Positions 8,421 to 17,846 of a stretch of DNA of 64,000 bases are shown in pieces. Location: NCBI RefSeq assembly GCF_017874615.1, contig NZ_JAGIKV010000027.1:1-64000 (forward strand), read 5' to 3'. Position numbers and translations under genes: made by a program. Position 1 is the first letter of the stretch. Each line of letters begins with the position of its first letter. This DNA comes from Paenibacillus xylanexedens (GTDB taxonomy: Bacteria; Bacillota; Bacilli; Paenibacillales; Paenibacillaceae). The notes beneath the pieces are model-generated. The model ran no database searches, had not been told where the DNA came from, and was given only the letters and a program-made list of their open reading frames with translations.

Positions 8421-9353
8421 ATGAAAAAGTGGACTGTAACACTCATAAGTATGCTGATGATCATCGTTCTGGCCGGGTGCTCTCTGGAGCCACCGGAATG
8501 GGCGAAACCTAACCCAAACAAAAGTAACGGACAGAAGAAAATAGGTTTGTCGATATCTACACTGAACAATCCATTCTTTGTATCACTGAAGGACGGGGTA
8601 ATGGCTGAAGCCAAAAAACAGGGAATACAAGTCATCGTGGTGGATGCGCAGAACGATTCGGCCAAACAAACCAATGATGTGGATGATCTCATTCAGCAAG
8701 GCGTTAGTGCACTGCTAATTAACCCTGCGGACTCTGCAGCGATCTCCACAGCGGTTCAATCCGCTAATAGTGTGGGCATTCCTGTAATCACGCTGGATCG
8801 CTCCGCAGATAAAGGCGAAGTGGCGGCACTAGTGGCATCTGATAACGTTAAAGGTGGACGCATGGCAGCTGAATATTTTGTGGAACAACTGGGTGAGGGA
8901 GCAAAAGTCATTGAACTTGAGGGTGTACCTGGTGCTTCCGCAACAAGAGAACGGGGTAAAGGTTTCCATGAAGTGGCCGACAAGCAACTTGATGTGGTTT
9001 CCAAACAATCTGCTGATTTCGATCGGTCCAAAGGATTGAATGTCATGGAGAATCTGCTTCAGGGTAATCCTGACGTGCAGGCAGTATTTGCCCATAATGA
9101 TGAGATGGCACTGGGTGCGATTGAAGCGATTCAAAGCTCAGGTAAAGACATTCCGGTCATCGGATTTGACGGCAATGATGATGCAATCAAATCCATTCAG
9201 GATGGGAAATTGACGGCAACAGTCGCTCAGCAGCCTGTACTGATTGGCCAACTGGCGCTGCAAGCAGCTCTGGATGTGCTCAGTGGCAAGCAGGTGGAGT
9301 CATCGATTCCCGCTGAATTGAAGCTGGTAACCAATGAAAATGTGAATGAGTAA
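8421..9353 (+). CDS. rbsB: Ribose-binding lipoprotein RbsB
   Basis: The extracellular receptor of the ribose importer, 310 residues. The signal peptide ends in a lipobox (IIVLAGC, Cys at residue 20), so it is tethered to the outer face of the membrane. The mature part is a Peripla_BP_4 domain: KIGLSISTLNNPFFVSLKDG at the start, IPVITLDRSA in the middle, and AHNDEMALGAIEAI with IPVIGFDGNDDA towards the end, all typical of RbsB. It is the last gene of the operon; a strong terminator follows. Confidence 0.94.
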   Translation: MKKWTVTLISMLMIIVLAGCSLEPPEWAKPNPNKSNGQKKIGLSISTLNNPFFVSLKDGVMAEAKKQGIQVIVVDAQNDSAKQTNDVDDLIQQGVSALLINPADSAAISTAVQSANSVGIPVITLDRSADKGEVAALVASDNVKGGRMAAEYFVEQLGEGAKVIELEGVPGASATRERGKGFHEVADKQLDVVSKQSADFDRSKGLNVMENLLQGNPDVQAVFAHNDEMALGAIEAIQSSGKDIPVIGFDGNDDAIKSIQDGKLTATVAQQPVLIGQLALQAALDVLSGKQVESSIPAELKLVTNENVNE

Positions 9354-9404
9354 ATCATCATAAAACATGTATCTTCGTTTTGGACATGAACATAGGACTA
9401 AACC

Positions 9405-9429
9405 AAGCCGCTAAATTAGCGGCTTTTTT
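9405..9429 (+). terminator. Rho-independent terminator of the ribose operon
   Basis: Perfect arms AAGCCGCTAA and TTAGCGGCTT around a very short loop, followed by a T-run (9423-9429). It lies about 50 bases after the rbsB stop. Confidence 0.9.
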
Positions 9430-9526
9430 CATTTTGGAAGAAGCGTGCGGGCATCACATCAATCAGATTATTGACTTTTAAAAGCGTATTAAAGGAACCC
9501 CAATTGAACTAATGTCCACTTTGTCG

Positions 9527-9588
9527 TTTTGGACTGTTCCAAAAGATCATTTTTGGATATGTATATCCAATCCATGCGTTGCTATACT
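9527..9588 (+). promoter_or_regulatory. Promoter region of the YggS-BenE-GlyA operon with two tandem palindromes
   Basis: TTTTGGA-CTGT-TCCAAAA (9527-9544) and TTGGATAT-GT-ATATCCAA (9553-9570) are perfect inverted repeats sharing a TTGGA/TCCAA core, with centres 26 bp apart. A -10-like TATACT follows at 9583-9588 without a convincing -35. This layout suits an activator, and the MocR-type regulator at 13681-15111 is the obvious candidate. The rest of the 9430-9679 gap holds nothing else that I recognise. Confidence 0.5.
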
Positions 9589-9679
9589 AGCATGACGTTC
9601 TACACAGTCTTCACAATACATAAGGAGGAGCTAATCTCATTGATTCATTCCTGTTCGGAATAGAAAGAAGGTGGCTGAC

Positions 9680-10423
9680 ATGAAACATCTAGTAGAAGAA
9701 AATCTTCAAGCTGTAAGACAGCAAATGGCATTGGCCTGCCAGGCTTCAGGTCGCAACATAGAGGACATCAAGTTGTTGCTCGCGACTAAAACGGTACCGC
9801 TAGAGAAATTACAAATAGCTATTCAAGCAGGTGAGGTCCTGTTTGGAGAAAACAAAGCTCAAGAACTCCGAGACAAATTCCCACTCATGGAACAAAGCAA
9901 GCAGGTGGAATGGCATTTTATCGGACATCTGCAAACAAATAAAGTAAAGGACGTTGTTAAATATGTTACTCTCATCCATTCCGTAGATCGTCTGAAACTG
10001 GGCCAAGCGTTACATAACCAGCTTCTCAAAGAGAATAAGACCTTAGACATTCTTGTGCAAATTAATACGTCCTACGAAGAAAGTAAATTTGGTGCCTCTC
10101 CAGAAACAGCCGTTGAGCTTGTAGAACAGTTGTCTCAATTCGAGACATTAAACGTGAAAGGTTTAATGACCATTGGAAAACTGAATGCGACGAACGAAGA
10201 AACACGACATTGTTTTCGATTGTTAAACCAGATCCGTACACAGATTAAAGAGAAAAATATTCTACGCGTAGAAATGGATATTTTATCGATGGGGATGTCT
10301 GGTGACTTCCAAGTCGCCATTGAAGAAGGAGCTACAATGATACGTGTAGGGACAAGTGTATTTGGTCAACGCTATTTACCGGACGAGTATTACTGGAATG
10401 AAAACACACGCATCGATGATTAA
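9680..10423 (+). CDS. YggS/PLPBP-family pyridoxal phosphate-binding protein
   Basis: A cytosolic protein of about 247 residues in the alanine-racemase-fold family. The PLP lysine is expected at residue 37 in LLLATKTVP. Further family marks are FGENKAQEL, WHFIGHLQTNK, IHSVDRLKL and the C-terminal LSMGMSGDFQVAIEEGA with RVGTSVFG. Family members bind PLP and keep PLP and amino-acid pools balanced; no enzyme activity is firmly known. The ATG at 9680 has AAGGTGG five bases upstream; a GTG at 9671 is the alternative. Most bacteria keep yggS elsewhere, so this copy beside glyA and MocR is probably specialised (inference). Confidence 0.85.
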   Translation: MKHLVEENLQAVRQQMALACQASGRNIEDIKLLLATKTVPLEKLQIAIQAGEVLFGENKAQELRDKFPLMEQSKQVEWHFIGHLQTNKVKDVVKYVTLIHSVDRLKLGQALHNQLLKENKTLDILVQINTSYEESKFGASPETAVELVEQLSQFETLNVKGLMTIGKLNATNEETRHCFRLLNQIRTQIKEKNILRVEMDILSMGMSGDFQVAIEEGATMIRVGTSVFGQRYLPDEYYWNENTRIDD

Positions 10424-10442
10424 GTGAGAGGTAGTGTTAAAT

Positions 10443-11648
10443 ATGAAGACAGCATCCCCTTCGTTACGCGGCCGTGATTTGATATCTCCGGTGATCGCCG
10501 CTTTAATATCCGTAATTGTTAATTACGGGGGTACGTTTATCCTTGTTTTTCAAGCTGCAAAAGTGGCTGGTTTAAGCCCGGAAATGACCGCTTCCTGGAT
10601 TTGGTCCATCTCGATTGGGGTAGGCGTAACGGGAATTTGGCTCAGTTATCGATATAAGGAACCGATTATTACAGCCTGGTCTACACCGGGTGTGGCGTTT
10701 CTCGTTTCAGCATTAGCGGTAACCCCTTATCCAGAAGCTATTGGCGCTTACATGATTTCAGCAGTCGGATTTATTATTTTAGGTTTGTCAGGCATGTTTG
10801 AACGTTTCGTTCGACTTATTCCCCCAGGCATCGCTTCCGGATTGTTAGCCGGTATTTTACTACAGTTTGGTATTTCGGCCTTTGGAGGGGCGAAGGTAGA
10901 TCCTTTGCTTGTGATTGTACTGTTTGCAGGCTATATCGTGCTAAGAAGGTTTACTTCCCGTTACGCCATTGTTGGCATATTGGCAATCGGTTTGATTTAT
11001 TTGATATGCATGGGGAAAACAGACTTCAGTACAATCCAATTGGCTGTAGCATCGCCTGTATTTGTTGTTCCAGCGTTTTCGTTAAACGCCTTACTTGGCG
11101 TTGCGCTACCGCTGTTCATTATTACCTTGACAGGGCAGTATATGCCCGGAATGCTTGTTCTGCGTAATGATGGATTCAAGACAAGTGCCAATCCTATTTT
11201 AGCTGTAACAGGTTTGGGTTCGCTTCTTGCAGCCCCATTCGGATCACATGCTTTTAATGTGGCAGCTATTACAGCAGCGATTTGTACAGGAAAGGATGCA
11301 CATGAGGATTCAACCAAACGTTATATTGCAGGTATTGCTTGTGGTGTTTTTTATATTTTTGTCGGCATTTTTGGCGTAACATTGGCTGCTCTGTTTTTGA
11401 TTCTTCCTGCTACCTTTATTGCAACATTAGCGGGATTAGCCTTACTTGGAACGATCGGTGGCAGTCTTGCCAATGCATTAACGGACCCTAAGGGACGTGA
11501 AACTGCATTGATTACGTTTTTGGCGACAGCAGCGAATGTGACTTTGCTTGGTGTGGGTGGTGCATTTTGGGGACTGTTTGCAGGAATGATGGCACATCTA
11601 CTGATGAATAGTAAATTTCCCAAAAAACAACTTGGAACGAATAAATAA
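10443..11648 (+). CDS. benE: BenE-family transporter
   Basis: A membrane protein of about 401 residues with roughly 11-12 hydrophobic segments. It matches the benzoate/H+ symporter BenE family: the N-terminus VIAALISVIVNYGGTFILVF, then TASWIWSISIGVGVTG and ITAWSTPGVAFLVSA, and the middle GSHAFNVAAITAAICTG. BenE of Acinetobacter takes up benzoate, but members beside amino-acid genes may carry other compounds. Sitting between a YggS homologue and glyA, it may move a serine-, glycine- or threonine-related substrate (inference). An AGAGG precedes the ATG at 10443; a GTG at 10434 is possible. Confidence 0.85.
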   Translation: MKTASPSLRGRDLISPVIAALISVIVNYGGTFILVFQAAKVAGLSPEMTASWIWSISIGVGVTGIWLSYRYKEPIITAWSTPGVAFLVSALAVTPYPEAIGAYMISAVGFIILGLSGMFERFVRLIPPGIASGLLAGILLQFGISAFGGAKVDPLLVIVLFAGYIVLRRFTSRYAIVGILAIGLIYLICMGKTDFSTIQLAVASPVFVVPAFSLNALLGVALPLFIITLTGQYMPGMLVLRNDGFKTSANPILAVTGLGSLLAAPFGSHAFNVAAITAAICTGKDAHEDSTKRYIAGIACGVFYIFVGIFGVTLAALFLILPATFIATLAGLALLGTIGGSLANALTDPKGRETALITFLATAANVTLLGVGGAFWGLFAGMMAHLLMNSKFPKKQLGTNK

Positions 11649-11673
11649 CCGTAATATTGAGAGGAAGATGTTC

Positions 11674-12918
11674 ATGAAACATTTGGAGAAGCAAGATAAA
11701 GTCGTGGCAAATGCTATCCAGCAAGAGCTTGCAAGACAGCGGGATACGATAGAACTGATTGCATCAGAGAATTTTGTAAGTCAAGCTGTGATGGAAGCAA
11801 CAGGTTCGGTGTTGACCAATAAATATGCGGAGGGGTATCCTGGCCGAAGATATTATGGCGGATGTGAGCATGTCGATACAGTCGAAGAGATGGCAAATAG
11901 CCGCCTTAAAGCACTTTTTGGCGCTGAACATGCGAATGTGCAGCCTCACTCCGGTTCTCAGGCCAACATGGCAGTATATTTTGCCTCGGTTGAGATTGGG
12001 GACACAATACTTGGCATGAATCTATCCCAAGGTGGTCATCTAACACACGGAAGTACTGTTAATTTTTCAGGTAGGTTTTACAATTTTGTTCCATATGGTG
12101 TCGATGCACAGACGGGCCGCATTGACTTTGACGAAGTACGTAAACTTGCTTATAAGTATCGTCCACGCATGATTGTTGCAGGTGGAAGTGCATACCCACG
12201 GACCATTGAGTTTGAATTATTTGCCCAGATTGCCGCCGAAGTGGGAGCTCTTTTCTTTGTAGATATGGCGCATATAGCAGGAATCGTTGCGGCAGGTTTG
12301 CATCCTAACCCGGTACCACATGCCCATTTTGTTTCAACCACCACACACAAGACCTTACGAGGACCACGAGGGGGAGCCATTTTGTGCCGGGAGTCCTGGG
12401 CAAAGGCGATAGACAAAGCTGTATTCCCGGGGACTCAGGGCGGGCCATTCATGCACGTTATCGCGGGGAAAGCGGTGGCATTAGGCGAGGCATTGCAAAC
12501 CGAGTTCACAACATATATTGAAGGTGTTCTGAATAACGCCAACGTATTGGCAGAAACTTTAATGAATGAAGGACTTACCCTTGTATCGGGAGGAACAGAT
12601 AATCATATCGTGTTGGTTGACTTACGAACTATGGGCCTTACAGGCAAAGAAGCTGAAGCTTTACTGGATGAAGTAGGGATTACGGCGAATAAAAATGCAA
12701 TTCCTCACGATACGGCAAGTCCTTTGGTTACAAGCGGTATTCGTTTTGGAACTCCGGCTATGACTTCAAGAGGGCTTGGAGCCAGGGAAATGAAAGAAAT
12801 TGCTCAGCTGATAGGGCTTGCTTTTAAAAATCCAAAGAACTCGGATGTGAAAAATCAAATATTAGGTAGTGTCCGTGAAATCACTTCGCAATTTCCTCTA
12901 TATGAAGGGCTTAAATAG
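11674..12918 (+). CDS. glyA: Serine hydroxymethyltransferase
   Basis: A PLP enzyme of 414 residues that interconverts serine plus tetrahydrofolate with glycine plus methylene-THF, and can also cleave threonine-like 3-hydroxy amino acids. The N-terminus has IELIASENFVS, then the TNKYAEGYPGRRYYGG motif; the PLP lysine is K226 in STTTHKTLRGPRGG. The ATG at 11674 is chosen because AGAGGA lies eight bases upstream. Housekeeping glyA usually lies elsewhere in Bacillales genomes, so this is probably a second copy serving a particular substrate (inference). Last gene of the operon. Confidence 0.93.
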   Translation: MKHLEKQDKVVANAIQQELARQRDTIELIASENFVSQAVMEATGSVLTNKYAEGYPGRRYYGGCEHVDTVEEMANSRLKALFGAEHANVQPHSGSQANMAVYFASVEIGDTILGMNLSQGGHLTHGSTVNFSGRFYNFVPYGVDAQTGRIDFDEVRKLAYKYRPRMIVAGGSAYPRTIEFELFAQIAAEVGALFFVDMAHIAGIVAAGLHPNPVPHAHFVSTTTHKTLRGPRGGAILCRESWAKAIDKAVFPGTQGGPFMHVIAGKAVALGEALQTEFTTYIEGVLNNANVLAETLMNEGLTLVSGGTDNHIVLVDLRTMGLTGKEAEALLDEVGITANKNAIPHDTASPLVTSGIRFGTPAMTSRGLGAREMKEIAQLIGLAFKNPKNSDVKNQILGSVREITSQFPLYEGLK

Positions 12919-12938
12919 CTCAACAGCAGACACAAATA

Positions 12939-12978
12939 GAGCCTGCAATTGCTCCTAATGGATAACAATCGCAGGCTC
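12939..12978. terminator. Hairpin between converging genes
   Basis: GAGCCTGCAATTG (12939-12951) pairs with CAATCGCAGGCTC (12966-12978) with one mismatch. It lies between the ends of glyA and the SDR-like gene. There is no clear T-run on either strand, so termination is only likely. Confidence 0.45.
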
Positions 12979-13014
12979 GTAATGTGCTTGTTTATATTGA
13001 AACTTAAGACAGCC

Positions 13015-13635
13015 TTAGTAGGCTATACCTACACGAGACTGTACATACTCATCAGACATTAATTGCTGATAAGCAAACTCCGCAGTATCGATTACAGATA
13101 TAGAAGTTCCACCGTCAGGCAAATAGTCGCGCTCAACCCGGTACTTACCAAGAGATTCTCCATCATATAAGTAGGTAGGACACACGATGGTCCATTCTAA
13201 CTCTGAAGCCTTCAGAATGTTGTACATCTCCAGATGCTCTTCAGCTGCTCGCGTGGACTTACGTTTGGACTCAGGGGATTGAAAACGAAGCAAGCCAGGA
13301 TCTGTTCGACTTTCCAATATTCCTGCTGTACCAATGGTAATGATTCTTTTGATACGCTCCTGAGCCATAGCCTCAGCAATATGTCCCATGGATTGCGATA
13401 ATGTAGTTGTTCCATCGGTACTTAAGGAACTAACAACGAGATCCACACCCTGTATGGCGTGATGAATATCCTCTTTGACTAAAGCGTTTCCTTGATGTAG
13501 AACGAAATTGTCATCGTTGATTTGTACCTTTTCCGGGCTTCTAACCAGTGCAGTTACATGATGATTGGAACGTAGGGCATTAGAGACGAAATGACTTCCA
13601 ACCCGTCCGGTGGCTCCTAACACTAAAATTTTCAT
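13015..13635 (-). CDS. NAD(P)-binding SDR-like oxidoreductase (atypical, NmrA/YwnB type)
   Basis: A cytosolic Rossmann-fold protein of 206 residues. The nucleotide-binding loop reads KILVLGATGRVGSHFV at the very N-terminus, followed by VTALVRSPEK and VDLVVSSLS. It ends with the typical SVIDTAEFAYQQL segment. Such proteins reduce quinones or sense NADPH; the substrate here is unknown. The ATG at 13635 is preferred because the ATG at 13647 overlaps the AAAGGA ribosome-binding site. It lies 45 bases downstream of the MocR gene on the same strand, probably in one transcript. Confidence 0.85.
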   Translation of the reverse strand: MKILVLGATGRVGSHFVSNALRSNHHVTALVRSPEKVQINDDNFVLHQGNALVKEDIHHAIQGVDLVVSSLSTDGTTTLSQSMGHIAEAMAQERIKRIITIGTAGILESRTDPGLLRFQSPESKRKSTRAAEEHLEMYNILKASELEWTIVCPTYLYDGESLGKYRVERDYLPDGGTSISVIDTAEFAYQQLMSDEYVQSRVGIAY

Positions 13636-13680
13636 TACAAAAAACATCCTTTCGAATCCGATTGGAGAGCATGTTCTCCA

Positions 13681-15111
13681 TCATAATACAATCTTTGCAA
13701 GCCGATGTATGCCTTCCTCAATCTGCTCCTCATCCACTTTCGCAAAACCTAATATCCATCCTTTTCGATGACTCTCCAAGCAATATCTACTAAGCGGATA
13801 CACGCGTACACCTTGATCAAGGGCAGCATTTGTCAGCGCTTCTTCGTCAAATGACGTTTCAGATTCTAGAAGCATATGTAATCCCGTTTCCACACCACTT
13901 AATGTAAATCGTGAGCCTAGCCCAGAAGCAACAATGGCTTTGGTCATGACTTCGTGTCTGCGTCGATATATGTTCCGAACTCTTCTCATATGGCGCATAA
14001 AATGACCACGCTCAATAAAATGAGTTAGCGTTAATTGTTCCATAATCGGCAGATGACGATAGGTTAATTCATGAACTTGGGTAAGGCGATCGATGGCTAT
14101 TTTGGGGCCGATGATAGCGGATAGTCGAATGCCAGGTGCAACCATTTTGGAAAAACTCATCATATAAAGCGTATTCTGAGGTTGCTGACTAAATATAGTT
14201 GGAAGTGGATCTCCACGGTACCTAAATTCGCTATCGTAGTCATCCTCAACAATCCAATATCGATGATGAGCTGCCAAGTGCATCAATTGTTGCCTGCGTG
14301 GCTCCGACATAATAACACCAACGGCGCATTGATGAGAAGGTGTGACAAATACGAGTTTCGTCTGTGGGTGAATATGATCTACACATAATCCATACTCATC
14401 AACCGGAACGGGATCGACTTGCATCCGGCGGTATTTCATCGCCATCCAAGCGGCAGGGAAGCCGGGATCTTCAACCGAAACTCTGTCTCCCTCACTTAAG
14501 AGAGCCTGGGCAATTAAATCAATGCTATGTTGTGCACCTGAGGTTAACAAGATTTGATCAACATCGATATGAATGCCTCGTTCAAGTGACAAATAACGTT
14601 GAATCTGCTCTCTTAACGCCAGTAACCCTCTGGCATCACCATAAGCCCAAAGATCCAGATTGGGTTCAGTAGAAGCTTGTAAAAAAGATTGCCTCCAGGC
14701 TTTTGTGAAACTTTCATCCAGATAAGGCTCGTGGGGATTAAAATCAATTTCTATTTTGCGATTGTCTCTATTGCCAAACCAACTATGCAGATGACCAATC
14801 GATTCGTTTAGTGTAGGCAGTTCGGGCGGAATAGGCCCTTGCATCGTGACGTCTTCTGATGAACGAGGTGCATATGTCCAATCACTAACTCTTGTCCCGG
14901 CTCGTCGGGAGGTTACCGTATACCCTCGGCTGAATAATTCCTCGTACACAATCTGTATGGTTGAGCGTGAAACACCAATTAATTGAGCAAGTTCACGTGA
15001 TGGAAGCAGCAATTCGCCTGGTTGCCATTTCCCGGTTGTGATATTATGAATCGCTTGATCCAAAAGTTGCTGCCAGATCGGGCGTTGGTCATTCCGATTA
15101 ACTTTTAGCAT
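13681..15111 (-). CDS. MocR-family transcriptional regulator (GntR helix-turn-helix fused to aminotransferase domain)
   Basis: A regulator of about 476 residues. Residues 5-75 are a GntR winged helix (LLPSRELAQLIGVSRSTIQI). The rest is a fold-type I aminotransferase-like domain with the PLP lysine at about K322 (SFSKMVAPGIRLS) and EDDYDSEFRY. Family members (GabR, PdxR, DdlR) use PLP or a PLP-amino-acid adduct as effector. The ATG at 15111 has TGGAG eight bases upstream; the ATG at 15132 has none. Nearby PLP genes (yggS, glyA) are its likely targets. Its own upstream region carries a TTGGAC-type repeat like that before yggS. Confidence 0.9.
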   Translation of the reverse strand: MLKVNRNDQRPIWQQLLDQAIHNITTGKWQPGELLLPSRELAQLIGVSRSTIQIVYEELFSRGYTVTSRRAGTRVSDWTYAPRSSEDVTMQGPIPPELPTLNESIGHLHSWFGNRDNRKIEIDFNPHEPYLDESFTKAWRQSFLQASTEPNLDLWAYGDARGLLALREQIQRYLSLERGIHIDVDQILLTSGAQHSIDLIAQALLSEGDRVSVEDPGFPAAWMAMKYRRMQVDPVPVDEYGLCVDHIHPQTKLVFVTPSHQCAVGVIMSEPRRQQLMHLAAHHRYWIVEDDYDSEFRYRGDPLPTIFSQQPQNTLYMMSFSKMVAPGIRLSAIIGPKIAIDRLTQVHELTYRHLPIMEQLTLTHFIERGHFMRHMRRVRNIYRRRHEVMTKAIVASGLGSRFTLSGVETGLHMLLESETSFDEEALTNAALDQGVRVYPLSRYCLESHRKGWILGFAKVDEEQIEEGIHRLAKIVL

Positions 15112-15237
15112 TGCTTCAACTCCATTACTCATGCTGAATTATGGACTGCATTTATTCATGTACTTAGCCATGTTATTGGCACTCCATTGATTGATATACC
15201 ATTATAGCAAAAGTTTAATTTGCAAACAAAATAAAGC

Positions 15238-15267
15238 TGGACTAAAGCGATTTTTACCGTGTGTCCA
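15238..15267. promoter_or_regulatory. Possible MocR binding repeat upstream of the MocR gene
   Basis: TGGAC (15238-15242) and GTCCA (15263-15267) form a short inverted repeat 30 bp across. The same TGGA/TCCA core occurs in the palindromes at 9527-9570. It lies between the divergent MocR and serine hydrolase genes. Short arms make this tentative. Confidence 0.35.
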
Positions 15268-15396
15268 ACTTATTTCGGTCGGTCCTGCTTGGTTCATACT
15301 CGATTCATATTCAGGCCACAGATAGTTCATCTTCTTCGGTTACACTACGGGAGTACGAACACAGAGATTCCTAATCCATAGACTAGACAGGAGAAG

Positions 15397-17502
15397 ATGA
15401 GATTGACACGAAAGAAACGAACGTCTATCGCCGCCATAACTTTGGTGTTTGCAATGATGTCCCCAATGTCGGCCATGGCCACACCCGCTACCAGTAACGG
15501 TAGTAGCACTACGTATGATCTAACTAAAAAGGCAGTAAGTGCAAAGGCCAAGGTACTCACTGAATCATACGCTACGACAAGTGTGCAGTACGCACTGATG
15601 GATGAGGGTGAGATTGTGATCTCCGGTCAGGCAGGCAAAAGCGACCTGAAAAACAACATCCCGCTTTCTTCAGATACCATGTATGGCATTGGTTCAACCA
15701 GCAAAATGATGCTCACAACCGCCGTAATGAAGCTAGTGGACCAGGGCAAGATAGATCTTGATGAGCCTGTCGTGAAGTATATTCCGGACTTTAAAATGAA
15801 AGACAAGCGTTACCAACAGATTACACCACGCATGTTACTGAATCATTCATCCGGACTTCTCGGAACGTCAAGTAACAGTGCAATACTGTTTGGAGATAAT
15901 GATACCTATGCACATGATACGTTACTGGAACAATTGGCGACGCAACATCTGAAGGCCGATCCTGGCGCATACTCGGTATATAGTAATGACGGTTTTACAT
16001 TAGCTGAAATTCTGGTTGAGCGGGTCAGCGGCATGGACTTCACAACTTTCATGCACCGGTACATAACTGAACCCCTTGGTATGGAGCATACCAAAACACC
16101 GCAGGATATTGTGGACTTCAGCCAGATGGCAGCAACATATGCCCCTTCGGATGAGGTGCAACTCCCATTAGAGACTACAAATATGATTGCCTCGGGAGGC
16201 ATCTATTCCACCGCTGAAGATCTGATTCAGTTCTCGAAAATCTTTACAGGTGAGGTTGAAGGTGTTCTTTCGGAGGAATCTGTAGAGGCCATGGAGCAAG
16301 AAGAATACAAGAGAGGCATGTGGCCAGAAGAAGGCGATTCGTCCATTGGTTACGGCCTAGGCTGGGACAGCGTGAACCTGTTTCCTTTTAATGATTACGG
16401 CATCCAGGCAGTAAGCAAAGGTGGCAATACAATAACCTATCATTCCTCATTGATTGTACTTCCGGAGTATAATATGGCTGCTGCCGTAGCCTCTTCGGGT
16501 GGTCATAGCTCAACGGATCAATTGCTGGCAACTGAGCTGTTGCTTAGTGCGCTTGAGGAGAAGAATATCATTCCAGAGCGTAAACCGGAGAAGTCACATG
16601 ATGCACCGGTGAAAACAACCATGCCGAAGGAACTTACACAGCACACAGGCATGTACGCGGGTGGGGCAAACATGTTAATGAAGATGGACGTAAAAGATGA
16701 TGGGCAATTAACGCTATCTAATCTGTCGACTCCTAACAGTCCTGATCAGACCTATACGTACACCCCTGATGGCTCATTTGTTAATGATGCGGCTACGGAA
16801 AAGCTGAAGTTCGTTCAGGAAGTCAACGGGAACACATATTTGTGGTCTCGCTCGTATCAGTCTATTCCTGGGCTTGGGCAAGTTGCTTCCTCTGAATATA
16901 AGGCAGAAAAGCTTGAAACCAATGAATTGTCGGAAGAAGTAAAGGCCGCATGGCAGAAACGGGAAGGCAAAGCCTACGTGTTGGTCAATGAAAAATACAC
17001 ATCAACACTGTACAACGCAGCAATGCCGATGATTCCCATTCATACTGTTAATGAGCTACCAGGTTATGTCTACACGAATAAAATCGTTGGAGCTAACCAA
17101 GCTGTGAACCAATTGCAAATTCCTGGATTGGCGGGCCGTGACACGATGGAGTTTAATTTCTATGAGGAAAATGGCGTGGAATATGTTACAGCTGGAGGCA
17201 ACGTTTATGCTGCTCAAGACATCATCAAACCGATCTATGCAGGAAAACAATCAAAGACAACGATTCAGGCGAATGGTCATGCCACATGGTATTCGATTCC
17301 AGCATCAGCAGCAGGTAAAGAAATGACTGTCAAGATGTCTGCAAACAGCGCATTTGCTGTATATAACCAAGCTGGCATAGGCATTAATCATACAGTGGTC
17401 AGTGGACAAAACGAAATTGTGTTGCCTGAGAACGGAACTATTGTATTCGCGGGTGAAGCTGGTTCGAAGTTCGAGATTGTATTGACAACCAGAGCAAATT
17501 AA
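15397..17502 (+). CDS. Secreted serine hydrolase, beta-lactamase-related (peptidase S12 / class C type)
   Basis: A protein of 701 residues with an N-terminal signal peptide (positive start, hydrophobic core, MSAMATPA near residue 30). The catalytic domain spans about residues 45-390: S-x-x-K is S100-T-S-K103 in GIGSTSKMMLTT, and the Tyr motif is Y195-S-N197. The third motif is weak (YHSS rather than HxG). About 300 further residues form an extra C-terminal region without a family that I can name. Members act as D-amino-peptidases, esterases or PBP-like proteins; the substrate is unknown. The AGGAGAAG box would also suit a TTG start two codons later. A terminator follows. Confidence 0.85.
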   Translation: MRLTRKKRTSIAAITLVFAMMSPMSAMATPATSNGSSTTYDLTKKAVSAKAKVLTESYATTSVQYALMDEGEIVISGQAGKSDLKNNIPLSSDTMYGIGSTSKMMLTTAVMKLVDQGKIDLDEPVVKYIPDFKMKDKRYQQITPRMLLNHSSGLLGTSSNSAILFGDNDTYAHDTLLEQLATQHLKADPGAYSVYSNDGFTLAEILVERVSGMDFTTFMHRYITEPLGMEHTKTPQDIVDFSQMAATYAPSDEVQLPLETTNMIASGGIYSTAEDLIQFSKIFTGEVEGVLSEESVEAMEQEEYKRGMWPEEGDSSIGYGLGWDSVNLFPFNDYGIQAVSKGGNTITYHSSLIVLPEYNMAAAVASSGGHSSTDQLLATELLLSALEEKNIIPERKPEKSHDAPVKTTMPKELTQHTGMYAGGANMLMKMDVKDDGQLTLSNLSTPNSPDQTYTYTPDGSFVNDAATEKLKFVQEVNGNTYLWSRSYQSIPGLGQVASSEYKAEKLETNELSEEVKAAWQKREGKAYVLVNEKYTSTLYNAAMPMIPIHTVNELPGYVYTNKIVGANQAVNQLQIPGLAGRDTMEFNFYEENGVEYVTAGGNVYAAQDIIKPIYAGKQSKTTIQANGHATWYSIPASAAGKEMTVKMSANSAFAVYNQAGIGINHTVVSGQNEIVLPENGTIVFAGEAGSKFEIVLTTRAN

Positions 17503-17528
17503 TAGATTATAAAAAACTGTACAACAAA

Positions 17529-17554
17529 AAGTCGCGGAAATCGCGGCTTTTTTT
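17529..17554 (+). terminator. Rho-independent terminator after the serine hydrolase
   Basis: AAGTCGCG and CGCGGCTT arms around GAAAT, followed by a run of seven T. It begins about 27 bases after the stop. Confidence 0.88.
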
Positions 17555-17846
17555 GAGTTTTAAATTTTAAATAATACGTTTTAAAGTAAATGTACCTTTT
17601 TTCAGATTCACAATGTAATATTGGGTTTCGCGAAGCTTACTTAAAGGGTAAGTATTAAAAGGACTTTTACTGGTTGGAAAAAAATGATGGAGGAAAATGT
17701 TGCAAGTGGAAAGGCAAAGCATTGATTGTTAATATACAGTAAATAATAACAATCAAATGGGCAGAAGATCGACAAAAAGCATAACCGTAATACCGATTCT
17801 AAAGAAAATAATGATTATTCGGACAACGCCGAGACGGGGAGGACAC
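17555..17846. other. Intergenic region before the amino-acid ABC genes
   Basis: An AT-rich gap of about 290 bases. I see no RNA structure, T-box or riboswitch that I can name, and no convincing operator. The promoter of the next operon must lie here. Confidence 0.4.

Noticed and set aside
17636..17652. Short inverted repeat CTTAC/GTAAG before the amino-acid ABC genes
   Set aside because: Five-base arms in AT-rich DNA are expected by chance and no leader structure surrounds them.
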